Source: Eonycteris spelaea (lineage: Eukaryota > Chordata > Mammalia > Chiroptera > Pteropodidae). Taken from it: a stretch of DNA of 64,000 nt. Of the stretch, positions 37,040 through 50,338 are shown in pieces. Below the pieces are notes generated by a model, which was not told the DNA's origin, did no database searches, and saw only the letters and a program-made list of their open reading frames with translations. The translations under genes were made by a program, and so were the position numbers. The stretch covers positions 3,410,001 through 3,474,000 of the forward strand of contig PUFA01000006.1 of the NCBI GenBank assembly GCA_003508835.1, written 5' to 3'. How positions within the stretch are numbered: position 1 is the stretch's first letter; the number at the start of each line of letters is the position of its first letter.

Positions 37040-38120
37040 GAAGATTAAAAAAAAACTTTTGAAAGAATTTTTGATTTATAAAGGGAGTACATAAATATCA
37101 TGAAGGTTTCTATATGTGCTTTATCCACTTCCTCTGTGTTAACATCATATATAACCATAGTACACTTGACAAAACCAAGAATTAATGTTGGTACATACTT
37201 TTGATTAAATAGTACTAGTAACTACTAAGTAAATTACAGACTTTATTCAGGTTTCATCACTTTTTCCACTAATTGCCTTTTATGTTCCAAGATCCAATCC
37301 AGGATCCCACAGTGCATTTAGTTGTTGTGCCTTCTTAGTCTCCTCTAATCTGTAACATAACAGTTCCTCAGCCTTTTCTTATCTTTTATGACTGACACTT
37401 TTGAAGAGTACTTGTCAGGTATTTTGTAGAATGATGCTCAATTTGGAAATATCTGATGTTTTCTCATGATTAGAGTGAGGTAATGCATTTTTGGGAAAAA
37501 TAATGCAAAGGTAATATGCCCTTGTCTGTGTATCATATCCAGCTGGCATCCTTGATGTCAGTATGTCTTATTACTGTCAATGTTAACCTTGGTTTTTGCT
37601 CGAGGAGAAATGTGCCAGGTTTCTCCACTATAAAATTACTATTTCTCACTTCGTAAATTATAAATGTTTTGGGAAGATATTTTAAGAGTATTCAAGTACT
37701 CTTTTCTTTTTGAACTTTTGCTCAATTTTAGCATTCATTGGTAGATTATAACTACAGTAGTCTTTATTGTTTTCTCGTGGTAGTTTTCTTTTTTTCTCTT
37801 CATACCTTACCTATTTTTTAATTTGGAATCTTCTGTAAAGAAGACTTGCCCCTTTCCCTTTTATTTATTTATTCAGTCACTTATTTGCAATAGTATGAAT
37901 TCATGGTTTTTTTGTCTTTGTGCCGTTATTTGTCACTCAAATTGTTACAGCTTTGGCCATCGGGAGCTCTTATAGGTTGGTTGACTCCTGTGCCCTTTTG
38001 ACACGACCCCATTCTTTTGTTGGTTTAGCACTTTTTAACTTTCTGGCATCACAAGATGTTCCAGGCTCATCTTGTACCTTAACTGCTGCAGCCCTAGAAT
38101 CAACCACTTCTTTAAAAATC
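37040..38120 (-). mobile_element. old LINE-1-type 3' region, about 1.1 kb
   Basis: Contains cttcttagtctcctctaatc, acacttttgaagagtacttg, gccaggtttctccactataa, ttctgtaaagaagacttgcc, cagctttggccatcgggagc and acaagatgttccaggctcat. This is a well-known antisense L1M-like unit. A 136-codon open frame at 37920-38330 falls mostly in it and is not a gene. Confidence 0.65.
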
Positions 38121-38899
38121 CCTAGTTACTTTTCTAGCCTTTTTATATATCATCAAATCAATTACCTGCCTAATTTATGTTATGCAACAAATAATTCAAT
38201 GTATTTTCTTTTGTACCTGCACGTGTTATGCTTATATTTTTATATAATAATTACCCAGTTGTGTGCTATGTGGGTGTACATGGAGGAAGAAGTTTATAGA
38301 GCGTTAGGTCTGCCGTCAGATGGTAGTTAGTCTGGTTTGCCTTAAGCCTTCCTGTCTCAACATCTTCGTCTTTTTTGACTGGCTAGTTATTAAAGACATT
38401 TACTGATTTATTGTGCACCAATGATGTTTGGCGCACTATGACAGAAAACAAAGTGTCTTAAGGGAAGGGAATTTTTCTCTCTCTTATTCTATTCCATGCC
38501 CCATCACAGTGCTTCTCTTTAGTAAGCATCAGTAAATGTGGTTTGAATGAAATCCTGAATCATTGCCCCAGATACCTTCTTAGCTTTATTTTTTTGCTAA
38601 TTCTCTCTTTCTATTCTTTCTTCCTATTCCAGCCTACTAGCTGTACCTGGAAATAAACATTTTGATTTCTTTCTTGCTTTTGTTTTTCTCTTACTTGTCT
38701 TGAGACTTTCTCTCTTTTGTCCTTTTTCTAGTTGACATTATTCTGTGTATTCTTTTAGCTCATATATTACCTCTCTTCTCCCTATAGAAGTAATCTCTTT
38801 TGTCTTTCCATATGCTCTATTAATAACAGTATTATAGAATTGAAAGATTTTGTTCAGAGATCTTGTTTCACTAGTTTTTTTTTTTCTGTATTCATACTC

Positions 38900-39130
38900 A
38901 AATGATAGCTGCTTTTATTATTTTCTGTGTGCCAGGCACTATATACTAAAGTGCCTTATATCATTATCTACTTAAGTCACACAACAGTCTTATGAAGCAA
39001 GTACTGTTACTGTCTGAATTTTAAAGGTAAGAAAACTGAGGCTTAGAGAAGTAATTTTTTCAGAGTTTCTCAGCTAGCGAATGTAAGAGCCAAGATTTGG
39101 TACCAGACTTGGTAGATTTGGAGATTGCAA
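38900..39130 (+). repeat. MIR SINE
   Basis: tgtgtgccaggcactatata, aagtcacacaacagtcttat, aggtaagaaaactgaggctt and gcgaatgtaagagccaagat are in MIR order. Confidence 0.7.
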
Positions 39131-39136
39131 GCTCAT

Positions 39137-39200
39137 GCCTGTCTGCCTGCCTGTCTGTCTGTCTGTCTGTCTGTCTGTTTATTTATTTATTTATTTATCT
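39137..39200. repeat. (CTGT)n-(TTTA)n compound microsatellite
   Basis: CTGC/CTGT units run into at least four TTTA units, which form the A-rich tail end of the adjoining antisense LINE-1. Confidence 0.9.
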
Positions 39201-39370
39201 GTCATGTACAGTTGACATACAATATAATATTAGTTTCAGGTATATAACCTAATGATTAGACATTTATATAACTTACAGAGTGATCACCCTGATAAGTTTA
39301 GTACCCATCTGATGATATACATAGTTATTACAGTATTATTGACTATATTTCTTGTGTCAAAGCTCATGTC
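39195..39370 (-). mobile_element. LINE-1 3' end
   Basis: acagttgacatacaatataa, tattagtttcaggtatataa, gattagacatttatataact and acagtattattgactatatt form the complement of the LINE-1 3' UTR that is common in laurasiatherian mammals. This is one of the better preserved LINE-1 pieces here. Confidence 0.8.
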
Positions 39371-40149
39371 TTAACCAATACACAAGGCTTGTAATTTTTC
39401 AAACACTGCATGAATATTTATTGAATTCAGTTTGCCAGGGTAAACTTTCTCTTAACTGGCTGACTCAGTCAGTATAATAAATGATTGTTAAAAGTATACT
39501 TTAAATAAGAGTCCACTCTTAACAGAATATTTCATTGAAGAAATATTTAATAAAATTTAACCCATGAATCAAGAAACATCAGCAAGTAGTAATAATCCAT
39601 CTAAGCTGTGTTTTTAGGCTTTACCAGTAAGCACTAATGTTCATAGACTCCTTTTATTGAGATTTGGAATGAAGGAAGACTAGGATATTTGATAAACCTG
39701 TTTGACATTGAGAAAACATGCTGGTTAGAGAGTAGAAATGCTCAAAATTTGGATAAATAGCTTAGAAAGTCCATCAAGAATTCCGGGATCTATATCATTG
39801 GTTATAAACCTACATATCTGCAGGGGCCAGACAGGTGGCAATTGAGTAAAGCAAAAAAGGTACAACTGAAGAGCACATGTCTGATGTGAAGAGGTTACGT
39901 CTCATCTATATAGGGCAGCTGTGTTCTAGTCACTTGTTACCCTTTAGGGTACATGGCAGATCTTACAATTTTTTCCCCTAGAAAAGTCAGAAATCTGTAT
40001 TTTATGTATGATTTCCCAATTTTTTAATGTTAACTAATTCCAATTTTCTTAAATCTGTGTAGGCCAAATTTAAGTCTGTTGGCTGGGTTCAGCCTATGGA
40101 CTACTAATTTACAATCTCTGGTCTAGATTATATCCTCTTTTCAGCTTAT

Positions 40150-40640
40150 TTAGTCTTTCATTTATTAATTTGAAAAGGATTTATTTACTATATAGTCTTG
40201 TGAGTGGTATTTTAGGCTTTGGCAGTAGTAAGAAACTTAGCACAGGGCCCCGAAGGAAGGTCATACTCTATACTGAATGAATAAGGAGGATACATATAAA
40301 CAAGTAATTATGATGCTATATAAAAAGCTCTGTAATAGAGAAATAAAGAATGCTGTGCTAGAGTTGACTAATTGAGAACACCTGCTGTGTGTAAGTCATA
40401 AAAATATCCAGTATATGTGTGACCAAGTAAAAAGTTTAAACGAAGGATGTAGTTAATTGCTGTAAGTTGAGAAGAATTTATGGGAAGTGTGATGAGGTTT
40501 TAAAGTGAGTGGCCCAAGGACTGAGTACTAGGAGACTACAAGGAAGGGAAGCATTAGAAAACCATTGAGGAAATGGTATTTAGCTATATTTTGCAGAAGA
40601 CTAAGATTTGAGGAGGTTTTTTTAATAACTCCTAGGAAAT
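40150..40640 (-). repeat. LINE-2-like fragment
   Basis: gtctttcatttattaatttg, gtggtattttaggctttggc, acaagtaattatgatgctat and ggagactacaaggaagggaa give a diverged antisense LINE-2-like order. Confidence 0.4.
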
Positions 40641-42786
40641 AGTTGGTTATAGGGGTTCTTAGTAGAGAGCAGAAGAGTTGAAATGGAACCAAAATGTAGA
40701 GATTTCATGAATATATGAATACTAAGCTTAAGAGCTTGGTCTGATTTGAATAGTATATAAAGCTTGATTATATAGCTCATTTACCTGTCTGACCACAGCT
40801 TTTGCTGAAGTGTAAACCCACCTGAGAGTGTCAGATCCAGTCTGCTGAATTTCTTGCTGCTGGCCAGTCCAAGTCATGGTCTGAAACTGGATTAGAAATA
40901 AGTGATAGTTTCAACTGGAAGGTGCTTGGTTTAGATACAATGAAGAAAGAAGTAAAAGAGAAGAAATAGGAATAGGTGGAGAAGGATTGTGTTACTTTTA
41001 GAACTAGAAAACACACCAGAGAGATTATCTGGTCCATTCTGTTGCTTTAGGCAGACCTTAATGTTTCCAGAGATTTCTGCTTAATATTCTTTTTAAAAGG
41101 TTTCTTCCACACCATTTTAGGTACCTAGAATTTGCCATGATTACCTTTAGATTTATTTTTGTAAACATAGAAATGTTTTGAGCATTTCAAATGGAGACAA
41201 ATGAAAACTGGTTTTTCTCTTCCTTTGTTCAGGTCCTAGCTGTCTTTTCAGTTTTTACTTCCCATTCACTGTCCTTAGATTTGTTTAGTATGCTCCTGCA
41301 ATCTGTGCTCACTATATCTTCTTCAGGTATAGAGGAGATGAGTTAGGGGAAAATGAGATGTCATTTAGTATTTGTGAAGTTAGTTTGCATTGGTTGAAGG
41401 AGGGTGGAAGAAAGATCCTAAAGTAATTGTGAACCACCTTCCCAGAAATGGAGAGGCAACTAAAGTCACCCAGAGGATAAAATGTCATGGTCACCCAAAA
41501 GGATTCAAATAGAATTTTAAAATGTAGATAAAACTCCCTTTCATTTTGTGCCAGGGCATTGAAGAGAGATTACATATTAAAAATAACTCTTTGAATATTC
41601 TGTAAGAATTTAAAAACACTTTGAATTTTCCATAATTGAATGATTCTGTAATCTGAACTGCAGGAAAAGGAATTAAAATTTTTGTGCTATTCACTTTACT
41701 AAAGAAAATTAATGTGTTGCTGGAGTATAGGGTAATAAAAAGAAAAATACATAAGAGTGGTATGTGTATGTGGGGGTGTATTTGCTACTTTTTATGTAGG
41801 GAAAAATAAAAATGTATTATGTATTTGCTTATTGTTGTAAAAATAAATTTAGGAATAAGAAAGTAGAAATAAACATAGTTACTTATAGGGGATGGATGAC
41901 ACTGAGTTAGAAGGGATAGAGAAGGGAAGATTTTGAGTGTACCTTTTTGTATAGTTTTGAACCATGTAAGTGTTTTACACATTTAAGAAACCCCCAGAAT
42001 ATATAGAAAATAAAAAAGGATGGAAAACAGAAACCTTAAAACTGAATGTAAGTAGAAACGTCATATCAAATGGGTAGTGTAATCGTAGTGTAATCACACA
42101 GCAAAAAAAAAATTGAGGTACTTCGAAAAGAGCATTCTAACTATACCTTCTTGGGATATATACTAAAGGTTGAAAAGAATCACAAAGAAATCATGAATGT
42201 AGTAGATTGTCTTTAGTAGCGATATTTTTCTAGAGTCAATCTTTACCTCCAGTAACCCAAAGAAAAGAAGTGGAGAAGTTGCAAGCAATTCTACAACTGT
42301 TTTATGTTCATGGTGGGGTAGAACAGATGCATACAAGTATTGATGTTTTGGAGAACCAGGGCTCTTAGTATGAGAAGAGAAATACAGGTAGGAATGTGGT
42401 TGTTGATTTGAATTGGAAGTGCCAGTTTAAACTCAAGCTTAAAATGAAAAACACTTAGGGTGTTTTTAAAATTTAGATTCCTGTGTCAACAACTTTGGAG
42501 ATTTTGAATTAGTAATACTGGATGGAGCCTAGGAATTTGTATTAAATTCATCTCAAGTGATTCTAGTGCAAGTAGATTGTCGTCCTTTGAGAAATTCCTT
42601 TTGGGGCTGGCGTTTTCAAGGCTAACCAGTATGCCTTGATCAGTCATTTAACCTGGGTCATGTTTTTCAGGTTAACCTGGACCATCCTAGTTATTTCTAC
42701 CTCTCTATTATTCCAACTTTTTTGGAGGGGTTGCTAGAGGTAGGGTCTGCCCAAGTTGTGAGATCTGAAGTAATCTCTTTTTTTCA

Positions 42787-42806
42787 GTGTGTGTGTGTGT
42801 GTGTGT
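42787..42806. repeat. (GT)10 microsatellite
   Basis: Uninterrupted GT dinucleotides over 20 nt. Confidence 0.9.
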
Positions 42807-42889
42807 ACATGTCTTGGCTTTTGTATCTCGCTGGTTGTTTTTAACTTTCTAAATAAACTTTTTGTATTTTTTAAAAACATATTTGTGAT

Positions 42890-43900
42890 TACCATATGAA
42901 AAGCATTGTACTCTGAGTTCTGAGTTGATAGACGAAGTCCTTATCCTCATGGAACCTACTTACATTTTAGTATAGAATACAATGTGGAGATGGAAGACCA
43001 TTAAACAAATCATTGCAAGTGTGATGAGAAATTCAGGGCAATAAGGAAATTTATTGCAGTGAGCCCTAACCTAATAATATATGAAAGCAGAAAGGACTTC
43101 TTAAAGAACCGCTATTTAAACCAAGGACAAATTGAAAGTTGAGTAGACTCAGATGAAGGGATGAAGTAAATAAAGCTGAGGGTAGTAATCTTTGCAGTGG
43201 GAGCAATAAATGGAAAGCCTAGAGGTGAAAGAGAACATGGGAGGGGGAAGAGCCTTTGGAGGCTTTGTTAAGGATTTTGGATTATATCCGAAATGCAAAG
43301 GGAAGTCATTGAAAAGTTTTAAGTGACAGGGTAACATCACTTTGTGAAGAGATAACTGCCTGCAAGGTGGAGAGTGGTGGAGATGGGACAAACTGAGGAA
43401 GGCAGAGGGATTCTTAGGTAGCTATTGTACTGGTTTTGGTGAGACTGGTGTCCTGGACTGGGGTAATAATAAGGGATGGGATAAAATAGATCAAAGGTAT
43501 GTTTAATAAAATTTGGTGACAGATTTATTTTACATAGTGAGGAGGTGGGGGTAGTTAAGATGTCTTAGAGATTTCTGATTGGAACAGTTATGGGAATAAC
43601 TGTCTTTAAACTGAGAAGGGAAAACTGGAAGAAGATCACACTAGGGTTAAAGATTGGTTTAGTTTAAAACATGTTGAATTTGAGGTGTTTCTGGAGATAT
43701 CTAGAAGACTGTTGAAAATATGTTAGGAATGCAAGAGAAAGGTCTATTTTGGAGATCTAGGTAGATATAAGTGTCAGATAGTCATTGAAGTCATTGAAGC
43801 CATGACTTTAGATGAGATTGCTTAGGTAGCAAATGTAGAAATGGAAAAAGGACATAGGGCAGAGCCTTGAAGATTTCTAACATTTCAGCATTTTAGAAGA
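42890..43900 (-). repeat. LINE-2-like fragment, about 1 kb
   Basis: atgaaaagcattgtactctg, cctcatggaacctacttaca, aaggattttggattatatcc, ggaagtcattgaaaagtttt and aacatgttgaatttgaggtg follow a long antisense LINE-2-like consensus as remembered. Confidence 0.5.
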
Positions 43901-43981
43901 GGATACCAAAGTAGAGATGTGTTCTTCCCCTGAAACCATTTTGAAAATATGACTGTCTTGATTTCTTCTGACCATCTTGAT

Positions 43982-44002
43982 CCCCCCCCGCACCCCCCCC
44001 CC
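43982..44002. repeat. C-rich tract
   Basis: Eight C, then gca, then ten C on the + strand, i.e. two long G runs on the minus strand, just left of an antisense LINE-1 5' segment. Confidence 0.95.
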
Positions 44003-44029
44003 AATCTGGGACTTTAAAGATGGGTAGAT

Positions 44030-46320
44030 GAACTCCAGTTTGTCTGATTGGTTCTTTCTTTTCTTGTCTTTTAGATTTGGACTAAGTATTTTTTATGATT
44101 CCATTTTATCTACACTTTTATTTTATTAGTTATACCTCTTCCTAAATTTTGTTTTAGTGATTGCTGTATGGTTTACCACATCTTTTACTTGTTACATTCT
44201 ACCTTCAAAGACAGGATTTTTTGTACAGTGTAAAAACTTTTTAAACCTTAAACTTCTAATTCCTCTGACCACCCTTTGTGCTGCAGTATCATACATTTTA
44301 CTTTTACATGTTCTAAACCCCATAATTAATTGTTATGTTTGTTGTAGACTCATCTTTTAAAGGCATTATAAATAACAAAGTTTTTTTTTTTAATTTACTT
44401 TCATTTTTAGAGTTTCTGAAACTCCTCATTTTTTGGTTTTTTGTTTTTGTAGATTTTAGTTTCCATTTGGTACCATACTTTATTTCTCTGTGCACATCTT
44501 TATTTTTTTCCCTCGTTGCCTCTAAGATATTCTCTTCAGTTTGATTTTAAGCATTTTGACTGTAATGAATATAGGTGTGTGGATTTTTAATTTATTCTGC
44601 TTAGTGTTCTCTGAAATTCCTGCATCTGTGATTTGATGTCTTGCATTATTTTAGGGAGAGTCTTGGTTGCTAATTCACATGTTTTTCTGCCTTGTTCTTT
44701 TTCTTTTCTCCTTCTGAGACTCATTACTTTGTATGTTTCACAGCCTTGGATGATTTTTTAAGTGTGTGTGTGTGCACGTGCACGCGTGTGTGTCAGTGTC
44801 ATTTAGATGATTTCTGTTGATCTGTCCTCAAGATATCAGAGCCTTTCCCTAGTTGTGTCCAGTCTGCTGATGAGCCCATCTAGGGAATTCTTGATCTTTG
44901 CTCATGTGTTCTACCTCTGTCATTTACATTTGACTCTTATAGTTTTCAATCTCTGTTGAAATTACCCATCTCTTTATGCAAGTTGTCTACTTTTTTCTTC
45001 TTGGCATTTGAGCATATTAGTCATAATGATCCTAAAGTTCTTGTCTGATAGTTCTCCCACCTGAATCATCTCTCAGTTGGGTTTTATTGATTATCTCTTG
45101 ACAGTGGGTTTTTTCCCCTCTTCTGTGTGTCTTAAGATTTTGACTGAGTACCAGATATATGTGTAGAAGAATGGTAGAGAATGAGGTAAATAGTATTTAT
45201 ACTTGTAAATGGACAGGCATTTATTGTCCAAGGTCATTAACGTGGGTAGTTGAATTAATCTATCAGTACTTGAGCTGGATTTGGGTTTTGTTTTTGGTAT
45301 CTTTACCTTCAGTGTACCACAGACTTTACATTCCTCTACCAGTAGGCTCCTATTACCTTATGCTTGGAGTGTGGGCTTATGTGCTATAGGATTTTCTCAG
45401 TTTTCCTGCTTTCTCTTCAGATTTTAGTTGTCTCTCCTCACCTTGCTATAGCTGTGGGTCTCTCCATGCTCTTGCCCTTTCTCTATCAGTGGACTTGTTG
45501 TTTTTCGCTGCTAGGCTTGTAGTAGGGGCTAGAGGTTTTCTCTGTCTTTGTTCAGCCTTAGTTTTACTCAGGCCCTTGGACTTGGGAGTGGGGCCTTTTC
45601 AGTATTTCTTTCCTTCAGCCAACTAGCTTTATGTTTGTAGTTGCTTTTGGGTGGGAGTTTTTTGCCCCTCCCTCAGCTATAGCTGACTTCAACCTTGAAT
45701 AGTATATTGGCATAGAATCTTGGGAGCAGGGTAGTTTCTGACACTTGTCCTAGAGGTAAGAGGATTTGCTTCTTTCCTTCCTCTATTAGCAGTAGATCTT
45801 TGCTGTGTCCTGGGAAAGGGTTTCCTATTCTTAGAAGTAGAAGGGTTTTGTTTCCATTCTTCCCTCAGAAGCAATCTTTGCCAGAGTCTTATGAGTGAAA
45901 GGTTTTGCTTCCTGTACCTCAAACTTTAGTTTTTGGCTCTGTAAGATCTATAGAAGGGGGTGGGACTTTGTCTCCCGCTGTGGCTGTCAATATTTCTTTT
46001 CTTGCCTGTGTCATAAAGGAGACTGTCTTTGGTCTTCTTTCTTACCTCCCCAGTTTCATGTGAGCATATGGTGGAGGTCATGACGAAGAGCTTGAGAGTG
46101 AGTGGGAACTTCCCTTGTGTCTGGGGCCCTAAACTGACACATTAGCCCAGCTTGGCTTTTTCAAATGTTAGCTGATTTCTTGGATGGTTGCATGGTGGCC
46201 ACTTTTTTCTCCCATGCTCTGCCAAAAGGTTTGTCCTCTTTCTCATTGTATGGGCTTGTCCCTCTTAGGAATTTCATGTTTTGGAACTGCCTTGCAACCT
46301 CAGCTCTGATGCAGCTCAAA
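44030..46320 (-). mobile_element. LINE-1 5' region (ORF1 / 5' UTR side), about 2.3 kb
   Basis: gattccattttatctacact, gtggtttaccacatcttttac-like text at 44165-44185, tttccatttggtaccatact, gttcttgtctgatagttctc and gactgagtaccagatatatg match the antisense 5' part of old L1M/HAL1-type elements. From about 45640 to 45930 related units recur (tttgcccctccctcagcta, tttgcttctttccttcctct, tttgtttccattcttccctc), as in tandem-repeated LINE-1 5' UTRs. Confidence 0.55.
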
Positions 46321-47482
46321 AATAATTATGATCTTTTTTTTTTCTTTTTTTTTTTAGCTAACTCATTATTTTTTCATTGTTTAGGAGGGATCATCATTCT
46401 TTGTAGCTGTTTATATCCTAAGCAAAAATGGAACTCCCATTCATGTTTTAAATTGATGTTTTGGTAATAAGCTAGGATTGAATTTATATTCATCTTTTAA
46501 AAACTTCTTTAATCCCAATATTGCCTCTTGAGGGGAAGTTTTAATATATAGGCATTGTTGTTAGAGTTTTGAATTTTATATTAAAAATAAAATAGACATT
46601 ATGCCAAAAAACAACCTTCCAAAATTCTGAGTGGTGGCTAAATGCGGTTGGATGATCTCTCCACCAAATAACTTGGCCATTTTGGAACAAACATAATTAT
46701 GGAATGGATCTTGGAGCATTTCATTAAGAAGAAATGGCCTTTGGGTGTTTTCTGTAAAAACTGTGATATAGTCCTCATTCATGGAAAATTTCCTATTTCA
46801 CAGTTTCTCTAGATCTCCAAGTTCCTTTTCCTGCCATCTAAGTTGGTGACTCTTTTTTCTCTACATCGTGGAACCTAAATGTTCTTGCTAGCTCTCTGTA
46901 GCCAGTGTCTTTCCATTTTTTCTTTCTTAAAGATAGCACTGAGAACCTAATTGGTGTCTATATCCTCTTGTAATGGAGCAGTGGAATTTTTTTTTAACTC
47001 ATTAAAAAGTGATAGTACATATGCTCTATAGATTATTCAAACATTGCATAAAAGTAAAAGAGCAAAATATCACCTTTAATTCCATTTAGAATAGCTTTGG
47101 CTTGTTTCAAAGAATCAATGAACGAATGAATGAATCACAAAGTCATTATATATAATTTTATATTTAGCGTTTCATATTTAGCATTAATCATAGGCATCTT
47201 CCTACATCATTCAAAGGTCTTAATAAACATTTAAAATGTGACAAATATTTTATTATTTGGAGTTTGGTAATATTCATTAGAAACTCTTTTCCAATAATTA
47301 CTTCCCTTTGTAGCATTCATGATTTGAAAATCAGAAAGGTATAAATTTGAAGCCCATTTAAAAAGCTTATTCCATTTTAAATTGTATTCCAGTGCATAGA
47401 GATATTTAGATTTCTGATTCTGTTTTTAAAGGTGGGTATTGTTTTTGGATGCCAGTGACAATATATGGTTTTTCTTCTTTAA

Positions 47483-47638
<156 letters not shown>

Positions 47639-48319
47639 TAAATAAAGAGAAAGAATCGGAATGAGATAATTCAAGTTCATTGATCAGGAACATTTGTGAA
47701 ATAGCAAGTCTTTCATCCCATTCTATGCTCCCACCCCCATTTTAGTTGGTATGCTCCAAGGACCAGCCAGGCAGGGAGAGCTTTCTTTTTAAGCTGTGGG
47801 AAACTAGCTAGTGTCGAGCTGGTCGTCTGTTTTAGTTTGCTGTTTCTAATCTGGTTTTTGTTTGGTTGTTTTCTTAAGTGTATGTATGAAAATAAATTTG
47901 GTTTTTGAACTGTTTGTCAGGAACCACAGTTTATTAATCTTATTACATATAAGAGGTGGATTTGTGTGTAATTGACAAGTGGAAGCAATTCTCACCCTAA
48001 AATAGAATTTTTTGTTATTTCCCTGTTTTCTTGGTTGCTGTTTTTTCTTCTTCATTCCATTTATCTCCAGCCATCATTACATTTTTAGTATTTTATCTAC
48101 AGATTTTCCTTTTTTGTTGTTTTATTTTGTTTCAATAGCCATGTCAACTACACTGCAGTACTAGTTACTTGGTTTCTAAGCCCAGAGTACTTGGTTGGAC
48201 AATATTTGGTTGTCACAAAGGTTAGGACTTTGAGTCATTTTATCTCTTGGCAAGCATGCATTCTCGTTTGGATGGTTAGACTTCTTGTTGTCTTTTTGAA
48301 GCTAACTGTCCCTGGGAAA

Positions 48320-48935
48320 AAAAATTTCTAAAATGTAATCCTGGTCATGTTATCACTCTGCTTAAAAGTATTCCCCAGTGTTCTGGAGATGTTTCTTTTA
48401 CAAAATACCCTTTACTACATTTTTCTTGATCTACCTTTTCATCTGTGCTTCACCTCATTCACCACTATGAGGAACTACTCGAAGTTTCCCAAACATGTCT
48501 TTCATATGGTCTTCTCTTAATGTGCAAACTCCTTTCTTCTGCTTGTCCGACCTACTCCTTGTCCTTAAGGATCTGGCTGCCGCATTACTTCTCCGAAGCT
48601 TTTTTTCCTCTCACATACTTCAAATGAGTTTGTTGTTCCTTCCTGTAAATGTTTCTTTGTCATCATTGCAGTAGCTCCTAACTGATCTCTCTCTACCCTT
48701 GGAGTTACTACCTCCAGTTTATGGTAACTTTCACATAGTGGCCAGCGACCTTTCAAAAATGGAAGCCTAATCATGTATGTACTCTTTAAAATCTTCATTG
48801 GTTACTGCTGACCTTAGGTCAAAGTCTAAATTATGAGGGTAGGAGTCACATATATATTGTTCACTTTTTAGCCTCAGTTGCTTACACAGTGGGTGGTGGG
48901 ACTGAAGAGATACTTTTGTTGAATGAATGAATATC
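48320..48935 (+). repeat. LINE-2 3' region, near the intact 3' end
   Basis: atcctggtcatgttatcact, gaactactcgaagtttccca, cctactccttgtccttaagg and finally gttgaatgaatgaatat form the sense-strand LINE-2 3' part. Segments near 48670-48830 suggest a second overlapping or rearranged piece. Confidence 0.7.
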
Positions 48936-50299
48936 TTCTGCTGGGTGGTTAATTTACGATTAGAGATGGAAAGTTACTCATTTCTTTTGTAAAGCAGGCA
49001 CTCTGAAATAATGAATTTTATAGCACCATCTATGATTTGCCCTGTCAAGTTGGTTCTTAATATGATTGAATAGATTATTATAATAGTCGTCTTATTTTAC
49101 CCAGTTTATTATTGTCTGTGTTTATAACTCTCCAAGGTTGTGACTAGGAATTGGTGGAATTTTTCTTTTTTTTTTTTTTTAAAAAAAAAGAATTTTAACT
49201 TTACAGTTGCTTCATTACAGTTTCCTATAGACAGTGAGTACATATAAATCTGACTGAAAATGTTCTTAAGAGTGTAAATGATTATCTATTTTACTAGAGT
49301 TCTATGAAGGCATTAATTGGATTCTGTAGACATTTGGTTCAGATTTAATTTTTAAATGAGATTTAAATCATTAAAAAAATTTAAAGTGCCCGTACATGAA
49401 CACTTAACTATATTTTGTACTAAATTTTAACCAATCGGAGACCTGTTTTTTTTTTTTTTTTAATTGTCAGGTTTTCTTTTGTGCAGAACTTAAAAGCTTT
49501 TCTCCACCTTTAATAGTTTCATGGGGTAAGGCAGGTGTGGAGAACGTATCTTACTCTTTGCAACTCTTCTTTTTGAATCAACTGTCTTACTAATGTGTGA
49601 CCAAAACAATGTACAGAGATAAATTGAATACTGAAAGATTAGTAAAAGCTTTCAGTTTTTACCATTAGTCTCCAATTTTAGACTTTGTTTTTATCAAAAG
49701 AGAACTTTGTTATTGAATTTGGTCATAATCACACATTTAATTTTATAAAGTATATTTTACTAATATAGTTATTTTTATTTCCAGTCTTGGTGAGATTTAA
49801 ATACCCATTATACTTAATGATTTTGGTAAGAAGTAAATCTGACCTTATGAAATACATTTATATGAATAAAATCATTAGTTTGTTTAAAAAGTGTTGAAAA
49901 CCTCAGATCTAGTCCATTTTGTAGAAGAGGATAGCTGAGGCCAATAAATGAGAAATGACTTGCCCAGGTTCAGAGTGTAATTAAAACCCAAGTGTATTGG
50001 CCAGACTTATTTGCAAGTCACAGAAACCTATAACAGACCAACTGAAGGGAGAAAATGCCTGCAGTAAGAACTGGAGCCTGATTCTTAAATTTGGTCACTA
50101 GGAATGTCTCTCTCCATCCCTTAGCTTCTTTGGTGGTTGCATTTTCAGCCAATTTAGTGGCAGAGATGGCCATCAGCAGCTTCTGTCTTACTGTCTGCTC
50201 ATTTAGCAGAAAGAGACTGTTTGGTGTCCTCCCCCAGAGCCACCTGAAGTACAGGAACTGTCTTTGAGTACTGAACAAGCAGAATACACTTGGTTTCTT

Positions 50300-50338
50300 G
50301 GTTCCTAGACTAGTGCTTTTTCCACTAGTCTAGGAACC
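50300..50338. repeat. perfect 16-bp inverted repeat (hairpin)
   Basis: ggttcctagactagtg (50300-50315) and cactagtctaggaacc (50323-50338) are exact reverse complements around a 7-nt loop, ctttttc. The stem sits in the intron after the third coding exon. It is not followed by a T run and matches no element that I can name. Confidence 0.95.

Noticed and set aside
37920..38330. 136-codon open frame on the + strand, the longest in the window
   Set aside because: Its first half is antisense LINE-1-type repeat and the peptide has no domain or conserved motif; it lies inside a FOXJ3 intron.
46165..46467. 100-codon + strand open frame
   Set aside because: Lies over the antisense LINE-1 5' region and a T run; the peptide is low in complexity and unlike any known family.
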